Source: Deltaproteobacteria bacterium
Lineage (GTDB): Bacteria > SAR324 > JACQKK01
Direction of reading: 5' to 3'
NCBI GenBank assembly: GCA_029858505.1
Contig: JAOUEW010000001.1
Coordinates: forward strand, 744,001-808,000
DNA length: 64,000 nt
Shown here: piece by piece, positions 1 to 8,270 of the stretch
Layout of the letters: every line of letters begins with the position of its first letter
How positions within the stretch are numbered: the stretch's first letter is position 1
Notes under the pieces: model-generated
Seen by the model: the letters and a program-made list of their open reading frames with translations, nothing else
Database searches by the model: none
Told to the model about the DNA's origin: nothing
Position numbers and translations under genes: made by a program

Positions 1-60
1 CTTTCCAATTTTAATCCTTGGCTTGCCACAGCAAGCCCTTCCATGATGGGAGAACCGTTG

Positions 61-546
61 GTGAACAGAATCCCAAACTTCTCTAAGTCCCGTTTCTCTC
101 CCTGGCACCGGGTGGTGTGTGTGGTGATGGTGTGTCTGGGTCTGGCCCAGGGGGTTCAGGCTCAGGGTGGGCCAGTCAGCCAGCAACCCGTGATGCAAAA
201 CGTGTTTTTTAACGTGTTGTGGGGGTCGGCGGTGGGGGCCACGATTGGCGCTTCCGCGACGATTATCGCCTCTCAAGACAAAGCTACGCCCACGGGTTTT
301 CGAGACGGCGTGGTGTTTGGGGCTACCGGTGGAGCGGTGATTGGGTTGGGGGTGGGGCTGATTCTGGTGTTTAACGGGATCACGTTTATGGAGGAAGGTT
401 CTAACCCCCTGGGGTTGATCTCTCAAAATGACCCCACTCCTCCGGCATTGGTTTCTCCCCTGACCCCGGTGGAAGTGCGGATGGATCCCGATCGGCCCGG
501 TCAGGTTTCAGAATTCCGAATGTTGGTGCTGAACCAGCGGTTTTGA
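61..546 (+). CDS. Small exported glycine-rich protein, unknown function
   Basis: I do not recognise this protein. It opens with a basic stretch, then a hydrophobic signal-peptide core (VVCVVMVCLGLA) ending near AQA. The mature part has two alanine/glycine-rich hydrophobic segments (residues about 55-70 and 90-110) with G-x3-G spacing, as in glycine-zipper membrane proteins, so an envelope location is inferred. I chose the GTG at 61 because GGGAG sits 8 nt upstream; an in-frame ATG at 43 has no such site. No operon partner is visible, and the gene upstream lies outside the window. Confidence 0.55.
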   Translation: MNRIPNFSKSRFSPWHRVVCVVMVCLGLAQGVQAQGGPVSQQPVMQNVFFNVLWGSAVGATIGASATIIASQDKATPTGFRDGVVFGATGGAVIGLGVGLILVFNGITFMEEGSNPLGLISQNDPTPPALVSPLTPVEVRMDPDRPGQVSEFRMLVLNQRF

Positions 547-683
547 TGTTTCTCCAGGCATGCCCTCCAATTTTCCCCTCGTGATTTCCCTCCCCGAATC
601 TTGTGATATGATCCTGTGAGATGTGTGAACCCCTGGACAACGCAGCCCAAAATCTCTGGGATTGAGATTTCCGGGGGCACGAC

Positions 684-727
684 TCTAGGAGGATATTTTC
701 TAGGATCGGTTTTCTATTATAATAGAA
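684..727 (+). promoter_or_regulatory. Perfect 16-bp palindrome around a TATAAT box
   Basis: TTCTATTATAATAGAA at 712-727 is a perfect 16-bp palindrome that contains TATAAT (718-723). Just upstream, TCTAGGA occurs twice (684-690 and 699-705). The site lies about 40 bp before the acyltransferase gene. A promoter whose -10 element sits in an operator-like palindrome is the inference; no good -35 hexamer is visible at 17 bp. Confidence 0.4.
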
Positions 728-767
728 GAGTTTTGCATAACCCGGGTTTTCGCCGTGAAAAGGGGGA

Positions 768-1775
768 ATGGGATACCCCGCCATAAAATCAACTTTTTCA
801 CACCACTCTTCCACGCGTCCAATGGTCATGTTTTCTCCCGCCAAGACCCTTCAGCATTTGGCGGAATGGGCCTTTCTTGGCGGATTGTCTGTGACCGCCC
901 GGGTGTTGCCCCTGGCCTGGCTGTCGCCGCTGGGGGCGGCGTTGGGGTGGGTGGTTTATCATGTCCTTCCCTTGAAACGGGGGTTGACCGAAAACAACAT
1001 CCGGCTGGCTTTGGGCAACAGCCTGCCCCCAGGGGGGGTGGAACGTACCGCCGCACGCTGTTATCGGTTCTTTGGCTCTCTGCTGTTTCAAGTTCCGGCC
1101 ATGGCCCGGCTGGCCCGCCGCCCCAGCCTTCTTCCCTATGTCACCGTGGAAAACCCCCAGGTGCTTTCTAACCTGCTGGCCCAGGGCCGGGGGGTGGTGC
1201 TGCTGAGCGGTCATTTTGGCCACTGGGAGCTGATTTGCGCGGCCCTGGCCCGGCAGGGGTTTTCCATCACCATGTACGTGGGCCGGCAGCACAACCCCCG
1301 GGCCGATGACTGGATTAACCGCCTGCGACGGGGGTTTGGCATTGTGACCGTGGCGGAGGGGGCCTCGATGCGGGCCCTGTTGAAAGCCCTGCGGGAAAAA
1401 GGTGTGGTGGCCATGCTGGGGGATCAGCACAACAGCCGACAGGAAAACTTTGTGCGATTTTTTGGGCGGCTGGTATCGGCGGTGCCGGGACCCGCCGCCC
1501 TGGCGATGCGCACGGGCGCCGCCTTGGTGTTCTCCAGTGCAGCGGCAGAAGCCCCCTTTCGCTACCGGGTAAGGCTGGAAGAACTTCCCTGGACCCCCAC
1601 GGGGGAGGAAGAATGGGATCAGCTGGCCATCACTCAAATGTATTTCCAACGGATGGAGCAGATCATTCGGGATTACCCCGAACAATATTTTTGGATGCAC
1701 AACCGCTGGAAGGAAATGGCCACCCATAACCTCACGCCAGTGAACCGCCGTTTTTTAGACCTGGGGGCCCCATGA
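768..1775 (+). CDS. Lipid A lysophospholipid acyltransferase (LpxL/HtrB family)
   Basis: Members of this family move an acyl chain from acyl-ACP to Kdo2-lipid IVA or a related lipid at the inner membrane. The signature H-x4-E is present as GHFGHWE in the first half, followed by GDQHN and an FFG motif typical of the fold. An N-terminal hydrophobic anchor (ARVLPLAWLSPLGAALGWVVY) is as expected, and length (about 310-335 aa) is normal. The ATG at 768 follows AGGGGG closely; ATGs at 822 and 828 are alternatives and would fit the family start better. It overlaps gmhB by 4 bp (ATGA), so the two are probably translationally coupled in an LPS operon. Confidence 0.88.
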   Translation: MGYPAIKSTFSHHSSTRPMVMFSPAKTLQHLAEWAFLGGLSVTARVLPLAWLSPLGAALGWVVYHVLPLKRGLTENNIRLALGNSLPPGGVERTAARCYRFFGSLLFQVPAMARLARRPSLLPYVTVENPQVLSNLLAQGRGVVLLSGHFGHWELICAALARQGFSITMYVGRQHNPRADDWINRLRRGFGIVTVAEGASMRALLKALREKGVVAMLGDQHNSRQENFVRFFGRLVSAVPGPAALAMRTGAALVFSSAAAEAPFRYRVRLEELPWTPTGEEEWDQLAITQMYFQRMEQIIRDYPEQYFWMHNRWKEMATHNLTPVNRRFLDLGAP

Positions 1776-2374
1776 CGGATTCTCCGCCATCGGTGTTTAT
1801 CGACCGGGATGGCACCCTGATTGAAGAAGTGAATTACCTGTCTCGGCTGGACCAAATGGTGTTGATTCCAGGGGCGGGGGCGGCGGTGGCACGGGTAAAC
1901 CGTGCCGGTTTGCCGGTGGTGGTGGTGAGCAATCAGGCGGGGGTGGCCCGCGGGTTTTTTCCCGAGTCCTTTGCCAGCGAAGACAGCCCCCGGCATTTGA
2001 AAAACCTGCTGGCGGCCCAGGGGGCGGCCATGCAGGGGTATTATTACTGTCCGCACCACACGGCGGGCATTCCCCCCTACAACATTGACTGCGACTGCCG
2101 CAAACCCAAGCCAGGGATGCTTTTGCAGGCCCGGAGCGAACTTGGGGTGCGGCTGGAGGGGAGTTATTTTATCGGCGACCGGGTATCGGACGTGGAAACA
2201 GGAAGGGAATATGGAATGGTTCCCATTCTGGTGCGTACCGGGTATGGGCGGGAGAACGAACCGTTGCTGAGCCAGGAATTTTTCCAGCGGGGCGGGCAAG
2301 TGTTCGACCTTCTCCCCCAGGCCCTCGACTGGATTGTACAGCGTGAGACCTCGCCCAACAAACCAAGCGCCTAA
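1772..2374 (+). CDS. gmhB: D-glycero-D-manno-heptose 1,7-bisphosphate 7-phosphatase
   Basis: HAD-superfamily phosphatase of the ADP-heptose pathway for the LPS inner core. The nucleophile motif DRDGTLIEE lies at residues 12-20, SNQAGVARG supplies the second HAD motif, and the zinc-binding loop characteristic of GmhB is present as CPHH followed by CDCRKPKPG. A terminal acidic motif, GDRVSDVETG, completes the active site. Length (200 aa) is slightly above E. coli GmhB. Coupling to the upstream lipid A acyltransferase fits a role in LPS assembly. Confidence 0.93.
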   Translation: MTDSPPSVFIDRDGTLIEEVNYLSRLDQMVLIPGAGAAVARVNRAGLPVVVVSNQAGVARGFFPESFASEDSPRHLKNLLAAQGAAMQGYYYCPHHTAGIPPYNIDCDCRKPKPGMLLQARSELGVRLEGSYFIGDRVSDVETGREYGMVPILVRTGYGRENEPLLSQEFFQRGGQVFDLLPQALDWIVQRETSPNKPSA

Positions 2375-2412
2375 AAAAGAATCCCCCGGCTCCATCAATG
2401 GAACCGAGGGAT
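2373..2412 (-). terminator. Rho-independent terminator of the TPR lipoprotein gene
   Basis: Read on the minus strand, a long imperfect hairpin (arms at 2380-2395 and about 2397-2412) is followed by a run of six T residues overlapping the gmhB stop region. It lies about 55 bp after the minus-strand gene. Confidence 0.75.
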
Positions 2413-2465
2413 TGGGAACAAGAATCACCAGCAAAAGACTTCTAATTTAATCGTTCAACTTCAAG

Positions 2466-3551
2466 TTAAATACCGGAATCCATGCTGGGTTGACCAGCGG
2501 TGCCCATTTGCAGGGCATCCAATTCTCGCTGGGCCTTTTGGGCGGCAGAAGAATCGGGATAGCGGGCCACCACCTCCGACAGGTAATATTCCGCCTGGCG
2601 GGTTTTTTCGCGGGCAATGAAAATCACCCCTAACCGATAGATGGCATCGGGGGTTTTGTAGCCGTCTTGGGTGGAGCGGTGTTCGTAATGGCGCAGCACA
2701 TTGCGAAAGCCACGCTCGGCTTGGTCATAGGCTTTCATCTGGAAGTAAGATTCCCCGATCCAAAACTGAGCGTTGTCGCTGTTGTTGTCGTCGGGGTAGC
2801 GCTTCAGGAAGTCTTCCAAAACGATGACGGCCTGCTTGTAGTTTCCGTTGGCAAACAAAGAAAATCCCTTTTTATATAATTCCATCGCTTTGCTGTGGTT
2901 GCTTAAGCGGCGGGGGTGAGCCGGGGGGGCCAAATCAGGGTCTTCGCCCACGGTTTCATCATCTTCCGCGGCGCCAGAAAGGGTGGCGGCACCCGCTGCC
3001 GGTTTGGCGGTAGAGTTCGGACGAACCGCGGCCTTTTGAGCCCCAAAAGCCGAGCCCTTGTGTTTGCGCTCTTGGGCGGCCCCCAGGGCGGGTTCAGGCT
3101 GGGAGGCGGGTTGGGCGGAGGGTTGGGCCGCCGCTTTTCGGCCGGGTTGATTGCCCAGAGAGAGAGACACCGACTGCTCTAACAGGTCGAAGTTGGTGCT
3201 CATCATCTCTTGGTATTTCTGCTGCGCTTCGCGGTCTTTTCGCTGGCTGGCTTCCACCGCCTTCAAGCGGTTGGCCACTTCTTCTTGCTGGCGGCGAAGG
3301 TCCAGGTTTTCCCGGCGGGCCCGGGCCAGTTCCCGGCGCAGGGTGTCATCGTCCATTTTGGCCAAATCGGACTCTTCTGGGGCGGGGGCCTGGTCGGCCA
3401 CCTGTTGTTCGCCAGCCTTGGGCTGGTGCCACATATTGGCGGAAGGTTGGGTGACCTGACTGCACCCTGTCAGGGCGGCCAGTGCCGCCGCCGTCGCCGC
3501 CAGGGCAAACAAGCCGCCCAAGCGTGGATTAAATTGATTCGTGGTTGCCAT
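2466..3551 (-). CDS. TPR lipoprotein, YbgF/CpoB-like
   Basis: Exported lipoprotein: the chosen start is preceded by GGGAGCAAGAAC and gives a signal peptide ending in the lipobox LTGC (Cys about residue 29). A long coiled-coil region rich in Glu, Arg and Gln follows (about 65-125), then an Ala/Pro/Gln-rich linker. Three TPR-like repeats close the protein, beginning near SKAMELYKKGFSLFANG and containing FWIGESYFQMKAYDQA. Coiled coil plus C-terminal TPRs is the layout of YbgF/CpoB, which works with Tol-Pal and peptidoglycan synthesis at division, but no tol-pal genes are adjacent, so the specific role is inferred. Alternative: another outer-membrane TPR lipoprotein of the BamD type. Confidence 0.8.
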   Translation of the reverse strand: MATTNQFNPRLGGLFALAATAAALAALTGCSQVTQPSANMWHQPKAGEQQVADQAPAPEESDLAKMDDDTLRRELARARRENLDLRRQQEEVANRLKAVEASQRKDREAQQKYQEMMSTNFDLLEQSVSLSLGNQPGRKAAAQPSAQPASQPEPALGAAQERKHKGSAFGAQKAAVRPNSTAKPAAGAATLSGAAEDDETVGEDPDLAPPAHPRRLSNHSKAMELYKKGFSLFANGNYKQAVIVLEDFLKRYPDDNNSDNAQFWIGESYFQMKAYDQAERGFRNVLRHYEHRSTQDGYKTPDAIYRLGVIFIAREKTRQAEYYLSEVVARYPDSSAAQKAQRELDALQMGTAGQPSMDSGI

Positions 3552-3878
3552 GTTCTTGCTCCCATGCGTGAACATTTGGTCTATGGACCCGTGACATACG
3601 GTTCCCTGAGGGGAGTAAAGCAAAAACCGGGCCGAATAGAAAAAATAGGAATATTGCCTATATTAAAACCGCCGCCCCCTAATTGCATATTGTTGTGATG
3701 ACAATGAATCGAAGAAATATTTGTTTCTCTGCCGAGAGTTGAACCGAGGCGACCAGGAAATAAACACTGGTTTTTTGAAAAGGAATATGGATATAGAATA
3801 GGACCTGGAGAGTTGATTTTCCGGGTTTCTCGGCACACGAGAAATGACAATGAAAAACTCATCCTAATGGAGTTATTC
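3552..3878. other. Divergent intergenic region, A+T-rich
   Basis: This 327-bp gap separates the minus-strand lipoprotein gene from the plus-strand cytochrome cluster and should hold both promoters. It is visibly richer in A+T than the genes. I see no convincing gene. ATATTGCCTATATTA near 3652 is a possible promoter element but no confident -35/-10 pair could be assigned. Confidence 0.5.
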
Positions 3879-4217
3879 ATGAAAAAGTTGTTGATGGCTC
3901 TGCTTTCCGGCTTGATGCTGGCGGGTTTGGCTGGCGTGGCCAGTGCCGCCGACATGTCGGCTTTGGCTCCCTGCAAAAACTGCCACGACCTGTCCCCCGA
4001 AAAACGGAAAATCGTTGGTCCTCCGTTGTTCGGTATCTATGGTAGCAAGCCTACCATTGAAGGGCTTCCTGCCGACTACACGGTTTGGGATGACGCCCGT
4101 TTGGACAAATGGGAAGAAAAACCCCAAGCTGTGAAGCCCAGGTCTAAGATGAACTACCGCACGCCCTCTCCTGAGAAGCGCGCCGCGATCATCGCCGCCC
4201 TGAAAGAGCTGAAGTAG
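3879..4217 (+). CDS. Small monoheme c-type cytochrome, copy 1
   Basis: Periplasmic electron carrier. A cleavable signal peptide (MKKLLMALLSGLMLAGLAG, ending near ASA) precedes one heme motif, CKNCH. GPPLFGIYG follows, the conserved stretch after the heme in class I cytochromes c, and a downstream Met in SKMNY is the likely sixth ligand. At 112 aa (about 90 mature) it is class I size. The ATG at 3879 is preceded by ATGGAG. It is the first of three tandem paralogues and is followed by its own terminator, so the three copies need not be co-transcribed. Confidence 0.88.
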   Translation: MKKLLMALLSGLMLAGLAGVASAADMSALAPCKNCHDLSPEKRKIVGPPLFGIYGSKPTIEGLPADYTVWDDARLDKWEEKPQAVKPRSKMNYRTPSPEKRAAIIAALKELK

Positions 4218-4235
4218 TCTGTTTGGCAAGCAAAG

Positions 4236-4281
4236 AACAGCGCGGCTTCCTTTGGGGGGCGGCGCTGTTTTTTTGTTTTTT
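4236..4281 (+). terminator. Terminator after cytochrome copy 1
   Basis: AACAGCGC (4236-4243) pairs with GCGCTGTT (4262-4269) and a T-rich tail runs to about 4281, starting 19 bp after the cytochrome stop. Confidence 0.8.
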
Positions 4282-4458
4282 CGCGGTTTCCCATCTGGAG
4301 ATTTTCCCCGGTTCTTTTCTGGCCCTTTCTTGGTTTCTTTCTGGCTGAAAATGCGATTAGAATGGGTCCATACCAACGGATGGGAAGGCAATCCTGCCTC
4401 CATCCGAAAGGTTAGAAGTTGTTTTCCGGTATGGACCTATTTGCCAAGGAGGTGCCCC

Positions 4459-4779
4459 ATGAAAACGATCTTGTGGATGGTGGTTGGAGTTGTGCTGTTG
4501 GCCTATCCCCTAGCCGTGTCGGCGGGGCCGCTGAATGCGTGCACCAGTTGCCACGACATCACGGACGCCAAGCGCAAAGTCATGGGCCCCCCGTTGTTTG
4601 GGGTGTATGGCGCCAAACCCCAGACCGCCGGTGTTCCCTATGCCAAATGGGATGACGCCAGCCTGGATGCTTGGTTGAAAAACCCCAAGGCCGTGGTGCC
4701 CACGACCAAAAAAATGTTTAGCGTGCCCAACGATGCCAAACGGCAAGAAGTGATTGCTGCCTTGAAAGAGTTGAAGTAG
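4459..4779 (+). CDS. Small monoheme c-type cytochrome, copy 2
   Basis: Second member of the cytochrome triplet. It has a signal peptide (MKTILWMVVGVVLLAYPLAV), a single heme motif [22 protein letters not shown], and a late KKMF Met as likely axial ligand. A strong AAGGAGGT sits 5 nt before the ATG at 4459. The mature part is closest to copy 3 (both have [11 protein letters not shown]). Role: soluble periplasmic electron transfer; the partner oxidase or reductase is not in this window. Confidence 0.88.
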   Translation: MKTILWMVVGVVLLAYPLAVSAGPLNACTSCHDITDAKRKVMGPPLFGVYGAKPQTAGVPYAKWDDASLDAWLKNPKAVVPTTKKMFSVPNDAKRQEVIAALKELK

Positions 4780-4848
4780 GGCCGCCCAGGCAGCGGAATT
4801 CTTCCCGGTTCCGCTGTGTTTATCCACCACAAAAAACAGGAGACCTTC

Positions 4849-5172
4849 ATGCGTGCTGGAATCATCGGTGTTGCGGTGTTGTTGGTGTTCATCGGGCTGC
4901 CTTTGGCGGCCGCGGCAGATCCTCTGTCTAGCTGCAAAAGCTGCCACGATCTTTCCGCCGACAAGCGGAAGGTGATGGGCCCCCCCCTGTTTGGGCTGTA
5001 TGGAGCCAAACCCATCAATGCCGCTATTCCCGTGAAAAAGTGGGACGATGCCAGCCTGGACGCTTGGCTGGCCAACCCCAAAGATGTTCTGCCTGGCAAC
5101 ACCATGATGTTCAAGGTGGCCGACAAGGCCAAGCGGGATGAAGTCATCGCCGCCATGAAAGCCTTGAAGTAG
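4849..5172 (+). CDS. Small monoheme c-type cytochrome, copy 3
   Basis: Third tandem copy: signal peptide ending near AAAA, heme motif [22 protein letters not shown], and MMF as likely Met ligand region. AGGAG stands 8 nt before the ATG at 4849. Only 69 bp separate it from copy 2 with no clear terminator between, so copies 2 and 3 may form one transcript. Expansion of one small cytochrome into three neighbours suggests specialisation by redox partner or dosage; this is inference. Confidence 0.88.
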   Translation: MRAGIIGVAVLLVFIGLPLAAAADPLSSCKSCHDLSADKRKVMGPPLFGLYGAKPINAAIPVKKWDDASLDAWLANPKDVLPGNTMMFKVADKAKRDEVIAAMKALK

Positions 5173-5178
5173 AAGCGC

Positions 5179-5212
5179 ACCACGGGGCCTAGGCCCCGTG
5201 GTTTCTTTCCAG
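5179..5212 (+). terminator. Terminator after cytochrome copy 3
   Basis: Positions 5179-5202 form a perfect 24-nt palindrome (ACCACGGGGCC / GGCCCCGTGGT) followed by TTTCTTT, 6 bp after the stop codon of cytochrome copy 3. Confidence 0.8.
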
Positions 5213-5263
5213 GTCATTTTCTTCCTTCAAGATCATCCCTGCGTTGAAGGATTTGACGCCCCC

Positions 5264-5677
5264 ATGAATATTCTCTTTTTGTGCGTGGCCAACTCGGCCC
5301 GCAGCCAAATGGCCGAAGGGCTGGCCCGGAAATGGTGGGGCAAGGACGCGCGGGTGGAAAGCGCAGGCAGTCATCCTGGCCAGCGGGTTCACCCCCTGGC
5401 CATTCAGGTGATGGCCGAAGTGGGAATATCGCTGGAAGGCCACCGCCCCAAAGCTTGGAACGACCTGCCCGAAATCTTTACCTCAAAGTTGAATTGGGTG
5501 ATGACCCTGTGCGCGGAGGAAGTTTGCCCGGTGGTGCCCTTTAAGACCCGCGTGTTGCCCTGGCCCCTGCCCGACCCGGCGGCTTTCCCCGAGGATCAGC
5601 AATTGGAGGCCTTCCGGCATACCCGGAACCTGCTGGAAGAGAAGTTGAAAGACTTTCAGCGGCAGCAGGGGTTGTAG
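5264..5677 (+). CDS. arsC: Arsenate reductase / low-molecular-weight phosphatase (thioredoxin-type ArsC)
   Basis: The fold is that of low-molecular-weight tyrosine phosphatases. The P-loop is CVANSARSQ (C-x5-R) near residue 8, and a pair of extra cysteines in CAEEVCP matches the Cys82/Cys89 relay of thioredoxin-coupled arsenate reductases. ESAGSHPG and LPDP (the Asp general acid) are also present. Length 137 aa is normal. I started at the ATG at 5264, which gives the family N-terminus MNILFLC. There is no arsR or arsB next to it, so the arsenate role rests on the cysteine pattern alone. Confidence 0.88.
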   Translation: MNILFLCVANSARSQMAEGLARKWWGKDARVESAGSHPGQRVHPLAIQVMAEVGISLEGHRPKAWNDLPEIFTSKLNWVMTLCAEEVCPVVPFKTRVLPWPLPDPAAFPEDQQLEAFRHTRNLLEEKLKDFQRQQGL

Positions 5678-6245
5678 GCCGGGGCCCGTCTGGAAGATGG
5701 GGGAGCTGAGCCCCTTGCTTCCAAATACGCCAAATGGCCGCGTTGCCGTGAACCAGCCCTGCCATGGCAAACATGCCCACCCCCAGGCCCCCCCACCACG
5801 AAGCGGCGCGGGGGCTTTCCGCCAGCACCATCAGCCAGCCCCCCGCCGCCCCCGCCACGCAGGAACCCAGGGTGTTTAGCCCCCAAGCCCGCCCCAGGCC
5901 AATGGCCCGGATGGCCTGGGCTTGGCGCTGCAACTGGCGGCGTTCTCCCATGCCCCTGGCCAGGGCCCCGGCCGACAGGTTGCTCCCCGCAACCAGCAGG
6001 CTGGTGACGGTGAAGGTAACGGCCAGCCCCGGATGCAAAAACGCCAACCCCGCCAAGGGCAGGTTGAGCAGGGCCATGGGACCCCACCCCAGGCGGCGCA
6101 TCAGGGGGTTGGCTTCCAGGGCCAGCCGGGGGGTAACCACCCAGGTGGAGAAAAAATCTAGCGCGCGGGAGAACACCAGCAGGGCCGCCAGCCCCCAAAC
6201 AAAAGGGGTGGTGGGGGGGAAGTATTCCATGAAAGACGCGGGCAT
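5541..6245 (-). CDS. Predicted multi-pass membrane protein, unknown function
   Basis: Four or more hydrophobic segments are seen (around residues 10-32, 55-90, 118-143, 145-170). The start codon lies 6 bp after the stop of the upstream PLP enzyme gene, which supports a real gene in the same transcript. The last 45-50 residues are Pro/Gly/Arg-rich, not membrane-like, and run antisense through the 3' end of arsC, so the true C-terminus may be shorter or the stop lost. No family recognised. Confidence 0.55.
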   Translation of the reverse strand: MPASFMEYFPPTTPFVWGLAALLVFSRALDFFSTWVVTPRLALEANPLMRRLGWGPMALLNLPLAGLAFLHPGLAVTFTVTSLLVAGSNLSAGALARGMGERRQLQRQAQAIRAIGLGRAWGLNTLGSCVAGAAGGWLMVLAESPRAASWWGGLGVGMFAMAGLVHGNAAIWRIWKQGAQLPHLPDGPRPTTPAAAESLSTSLPAGSGYAGRPPIADPRGKPPGRAGARATRGS

Positions 6246-6251
6246 GGGGGC

Positions 6252-7502
6252 CTATACGTGTTCCAGCGCTTGGTCCAGGTCGGCCAGAATGTCTTGGGGA
6301 GATTCGATGCCCAGGGAAAACCGGATCATGCCCTCGCTGACCCCCACCTGTTCCAGTTCGTGGGGCCAATAGCCCCCATAAATGGTCGAGGCCGGGTGCA
6401 GGGCCAGGGTTTTGGTGTCTCCCAGGTTGGTGGACCGCCGGGCCAGTTTCAACGCGTTCAAAAACCGAAAGCAGGCGGCTTTGTCGGGCAGGGTAAAGGC
6501 CAGCATGCTGCCGAACCTTCCTTGAAATTGCTGGGCGGCCAGGGCATGGCTGGGGTGACCGGGCAGCCCCGGATAGACCACGCTTTTGACTTTGGGGTGG
6601 GCTGCCAGGTGGCGGGCCGCCGCCAGGGCGTTGGCGCATTGGCGCTCCAGCCGCAGGGGCAGGGTTTCCATGCCGATCAATTGCAAAAAGGCCGACATGG
6701 GAGACAGGGCCGGCCCAATGTCCATCATCAGGCGGCGGCGAAGCTTGGCCAAGTAGGCGCCTTCTTTGGCTTTGCGGAAGTCGGCCAAGCCGGGGTCTTT
6801 GCGGGTCTCCCAGTTCATCCGGCCCATGTCGACCACAATGCCCCCCAGGGTGGTGGCCGCCCCGCTGAAAAACTTGGTGGTGGAAAAAAACACCACGTCG
6901 GCCTGCACGATTTGGTTGTCGAGCAGCACGGGGGTTAAGAAGGTGGCATCCACCAGCAGGGGCAGGCCCCGCTCATCGCAGAATTTTCGCCAGGCGGCAA
7001 AGTCGGGCACGGTGAGGGCCGGGTTGGCAATGGCCTCTAGCAGCACCAACCGGGTGGCCGGTCCCGCCACGGTTTCGGCCTGGGCCGGGGTTTGGGCCTC
7101 GACAAAGCGGGTGGTGATGCCCAACGGCGGCAGGGTTTTGTCGAGCAGGGTAAAGGTGCCCCCAAACAAATGGCGCCCGGTGATGATCTCATCGCCCGCT
7201 TTCAGCAGCCCCAGCAGCCCCAGGGTAATGGCGCTCATACCCGAGGCCATGGCCAGGGCGCCACGCCCCCCGCAGGCCGCGGTGATCCGTTTTTCCAGCC
7301 GGTCCACCGTGGGGTTTTGCAGCCGGGAATAGAGATAGCCCGTTTGTTTGCCAGCGAAGATTTCTTCCAACCGCTCGGCGGTGGGGTGTTCGAAGGCCGA
7401 GGAAAAGGAAACCGGGGGCACCAGGTCGCCGTCTTCCAGGTGAGGCTCCCCCTGGCCGTGGATCAGCCGGGTGTCTAGGGTCCAGAAGGGCGTGTCGTCC
7501 AT
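6252..7502 (-). CDS. PLP-dependent sulfhydrylase / trans-sulfuration enzyme (Cys/Met metabolism family)
   Basis: Fold-type I PLP enzyme acting on homoserine esters, cystathionine or methionine. YLYSRLQNPT (the Tyr/Arg phosphate-binding motif) lies near residue 55, AMASGMSAI follows, and the Schiff-base lysine is in STTKFFSG. Length 416 aa is typical. The family includes cystathionine gamma-synthase, O-acyl-homoserine sulfhydrylase and methionine gamma-lyase; the sequence resembles sulfhydrylases (RLIHG, PPVSFSSAF), but I cannot separate these by eye. It probably feeds methionine synthesis, with metK elsewhere in the window. A membrane protein gene follows 6 bp downstream. Confidence 0.85.
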   Translation of the reverse strand: MDDTPFWTLDTRLIHGQGEPHLEDGDLVPPVSFSSAFEHPTAERLEEIFAGKQTGYLYSRLQNPTVDRLEKRITAACGGRGALAMASGMSAITLGLLGLLKAGDEIITGRHLFGGTFTLLDKTLPPLGITTRFVEAQTPAQAETVAGPATRLVLLEAIANPALTVPDFAAWRKFCDERGLPLLVDATFLTPVLLDNQIVQADVVFFSTTKFFSGAATTLGGIVVDMGRMNWETRKDPGLADFRKAKEGAYLAKLRRRLMMDIGPALSPMSAFLQLIGMETLPLRLERQCANALAAARHLAAHPKVKSVVYPGLPGHPSHALAAQQFQGRFGSMLAFTLPDKAACFRFLNALKLARRSTNLGDTKTLALHPASTIYGGYWPHELEQVGVSEGMIRFSLGIESPQDILADLDQALEHV

Positions 7503-7586
7503 GAAATATTCTGGAAAGGGTCAGGGATTTGTTTTAGGTGAGATGATCATACACCATCCCATGGGCAGACAACACGGACCAAACGC

Positions 7587-7611
7587 AAAAACCCCCACCG
7601 GGGTGGGGGCT
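7587..7611 (-). terminator. Terminator of fliN
   Basis: Read on the minus strand, a CCCCCACC/GGTGGGGG hairpin (7592-7609) is followed by TTTTTG. It lies about 60 bp after the fliN stop. Confidence 0.7.
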
Positions 7612-7668
7612 GGGCAAACTCTTTTGTATGGCCGAATGGCAGAAATTTGTGCTGCCGGATGGCAAAAA

Positions 7669-8070
7669 TTATTGCCCGGTGGTGATGGGGCCCGATTCGT
7701 CGGGCCGGGTCACCTCGGAAATACGCACCCCGTAGCGTTCGTTCACCACCACCACCTCGCCCCGGGCCATCAACCGGCCAGAGATGGTGATATCCATGGG
7801 TTCGCCCACTACTTTGTTGAATTCCACCACTTTGTTGGGGTGCAGGGTCAGAATTTCACGCACCGACAACTCGGTTTGGCCAATCTCCACGCTCAGTTTC
7901 AGCGGGACATCCTGAAGAAATTCAATCTTATGGTAGGGAATGTTGCTGTCGTCTTCCTCTCCCCGGGCGGCGGCCAGGGGGTTGCTGGCCTGCTTGTTCG
8001 ACAGAACCGTATACAGTTCTTCGTCTTCCCCTTGGGGCAGGTTTTCGGTAGCGGCGGTTTTCTCGGCCAT
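7669..8070 (-). CDS. fliN: Flagellar motor switch protein FliN
   Basis: C-ring component that sets flagellar rotation direction and binds phospho-CheY indirectly. The C-terminal SpoA domain is clear: LQDVPLKLSVEIGQTELSV, then VVEFNKVVGEPMDI, then GRLMARGEVVVVNERYGVRI. The N-terminal 45 residues are acidic and low-complexity, as usual. GGAG lies just upstream of the ATG. It stands alone with no other flagellar gene beside it; its own terminator follows. With the MCP at 60-62 kb it indicates a motile organism. Confidence 0.9.
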   Translation of the reverse strand: MAEKTAATENLPQGEDEELYTVLSNKQASNPLAAARGEEDDSNIPYHKIEFLQDVPLKLSVEIGQTELSVREILTLHPNKVVEFNKVVGEPMDITISGRLMARGEVVVVNERYGVRISEVTRPDESGPITTGQ

Positions 8071-8270
8071 GGGGGGTCTCCGGTGGTGCGAACAATGGGT
8101 TAAGCGCTCGTTGATTCAATCTCCCCTATATGCTATCAAAACCCGTACCAAAGGGGAATCTTGCCCCCCTCCCCATTTGGTAGAAATTCCCGTAGGATAA
8201 TGCCAATCCCCTTTCGGCGTGTGGGGCTGTTCCCCGCCGCTCATCTCTCACTCTTCCGGCCTCGAATTCA

